From: Aptenodytes patagonicus
Lineage: Eukaryota; Chordata; Aves; Sphenisciformes; Spheniscidae
DNA: 64,000 nucleotides
Reading direction: 5' to 3'
NCBI RefSeq assembly: GCF_965638725.1
Contig: NC_134950.1
Location: 163,284,853-163,348,852 of the forward strand
A program made the translations under genes and the position numbers. Positions 62,601-64,000 of the stretch are shown here, piece by piece; position 1 is the stretch's first letter; each line of letters begins with the position of its first letter. Under the pieces are notes generated by a model. It was not told where the DNA came from. It did not search any database and saw only the letters and a list, made by a program, of their open reading frames with translations.

Positions 62601-64000
62601 CTGGAGGGCACCGTGATTCCTGGAGGGATCAGTGCTGGAGTTCAGAGTTGTGCAACACAGGCCAGTGTACCTGCAAATGGTCAGGAGAAGAAGAAACCAA
62701 GGAATGCCTCAGAGGTTTATCCCAAGTTTGACAGAATCAGGATGCATGAGGGGGACAATGCTAAGGGCAGTCTGAGCTTCTGTAGGTCTTAGAGAAGGGC
62801 AGAAAGTCCTGGAACAAGGAATAGCAATAAAAAAAAGGTAGAGTGTATTATAGAGGTATTGGAGAGGGATCACTGAGCATCACTGGATCTGCAACCACTT
62901 TCTCTGATCCACCTTTGCCCAGATCCCAGAATGAATGATTTTGCTCTGTAGGTATTTATTCTCTCAGGGAAATGTTCCAATACTTTAAGTATCACAGGGC
63001 AATAGCTCTGATAAACAGATAGGTGTGACATAAATCCTTTTAACTCTTTGCATTTTGTTAAACAGTTCATTGAAATGCAACGAAGTGTTATAAATGCACA
63101 TGGGCATTACTGTGACAATGAAGCCACCTCCTCCTCTGGGTGCAGGGGGAAGAACTCTTTCCATCCCCTGCCACACTCAGCCCCTGGGACAATGCTGAGC
63201 TTCATCCTCTATCCCTGTCCCCATGCTCATCTGTGGTTGGGTGCACCACATCAATGGCCATCTCTGAAGCCAGGGCACCTGCCATCAAAATACAGGGTCA
63301 TCAAACTGGAGAGGAGAGGAGTCCATGTCTCTGGGTATCAATCCACTGGATGAAATCAAGACTCTTCATTTAAGTGCCAAAGACGCTGTAACCAGAAGCT
63401 GCTTTGTTAGCTCTGGCAGATGAATTTGAGTATTTGAATTATGGGGCTTTGGGTCCTATTTCTGCTTCATCCTTTGTCTTTAGGGCAACTTCAGCTCAGT
63501 TATGGGGTTGTTACGTGACAAAAGGGCTTTACAGGGTGAAACAGTCAGTCCTGTTTGTAAGGTTCTCTGAACCCTGTTTTTATTTAAAAGAATCTCATTT
63601 CATACTGCCTGTTAACTGTGTGTAAAAGAATCATTACTGGGTTATCATGCTGTCAGTTTTAAGACAAGGGAGTTATAAAAGAAAAATGGTGTGAGGTTTT
63701 CAACCTTTCAACCTTTTGACAGAGCAAAAGTCTTTATTTTCAGACCGAGGTGATCTGAAACACTAGGGAAATAGTTGGAAAAACTCAACCCAAAGGAACT
63801 GTTATCAGGGGAGGCCAGCCAGCCCACGCAGGCAGTTTTGGAGGTTATATGTCTCTAAACAATTTTGTGGTAATCTCCTGGTCCTGCTGATGTCAATGTC
63901 AAAGCCCACAGTCTTTGGTGGAGTGGGAATTGCACCCTGGTTTATAATTAAATTTGTTCAGGCCACATCCACAATTAAATAAATAAGCCAATTAAAATGC
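59683..64000 (-). other. Partial upstream DPP6 intron (at least 4318 bp)
   Basis: No exon matching the next DPP6 segment was found, so the window ends inside this intron. I see no clear transposon. Frames up to 101 codons here have no recognisable features. Confidence 0.75.

Overview
The window is vertebrate nuclear DNA, almost certainly from a bird and probably a neoavian. It carries avian CR1 LINE 3' ends (the ATTCTATG-type tail and CR1 ORF2 peptide remnants), two LTRs of a type I associate with bird genomes, ancient MIR-like SINEs, and one spliced gene with small exons in large introns. No prokaryotic gene organisation is present.

The only gene I can support is DPP6 (dipeptidyl-peptidase-like 6, the Kv4-channel auxiliary subunit) on the minus strand. 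Fourteen coding exons with GT-AG junctions and consistent phases run from 59682 down to the TAA stop at 16602-16604. Together they encode the C-terminal 430 residues: the end of the beta-propeller and the whole alpha/beta-hydrolase-fold domain. The start codon, cytoplasmic tail, membrane segment and first propeller blades lie beyond 64000. The catalytic serine of active DPP4-family peptidases is replaced by Asp. That residue and the retained Asp and His have the spacing of the DPP4 triad (78 and 32 residues), so the product is a pseudo-peptidase. A 3' UTR of about 2 kb probably ends near 14530, after an AATAAA signal at 14547-14552.

Layout: 1-14530 is downstream intergenic DNA with two CR1 fragments and simple repeats and no gene I recognise. 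14530-16601 is the DPP6 3' UTR. 16602-33769 holds ten exons (numbers 5 to 14 of the window) separated by introns of 99 bp to 4.5 kb; two introns each carry a solo LTR. 33770-54982 is a single 21.2-kb intron with a minisatellite, CR1 copies in both orientations and MIR-like relics. 54983-59682 holds the first four exons in the window. 59683-64000 is part of the next intron.

I did not find a new multi-gene system. The observations most worth checking are two solo LTRs that share their ends but differ in the middle, a local minisatellite beside a pair of CR1 copies, and small bird differences in DPP6.
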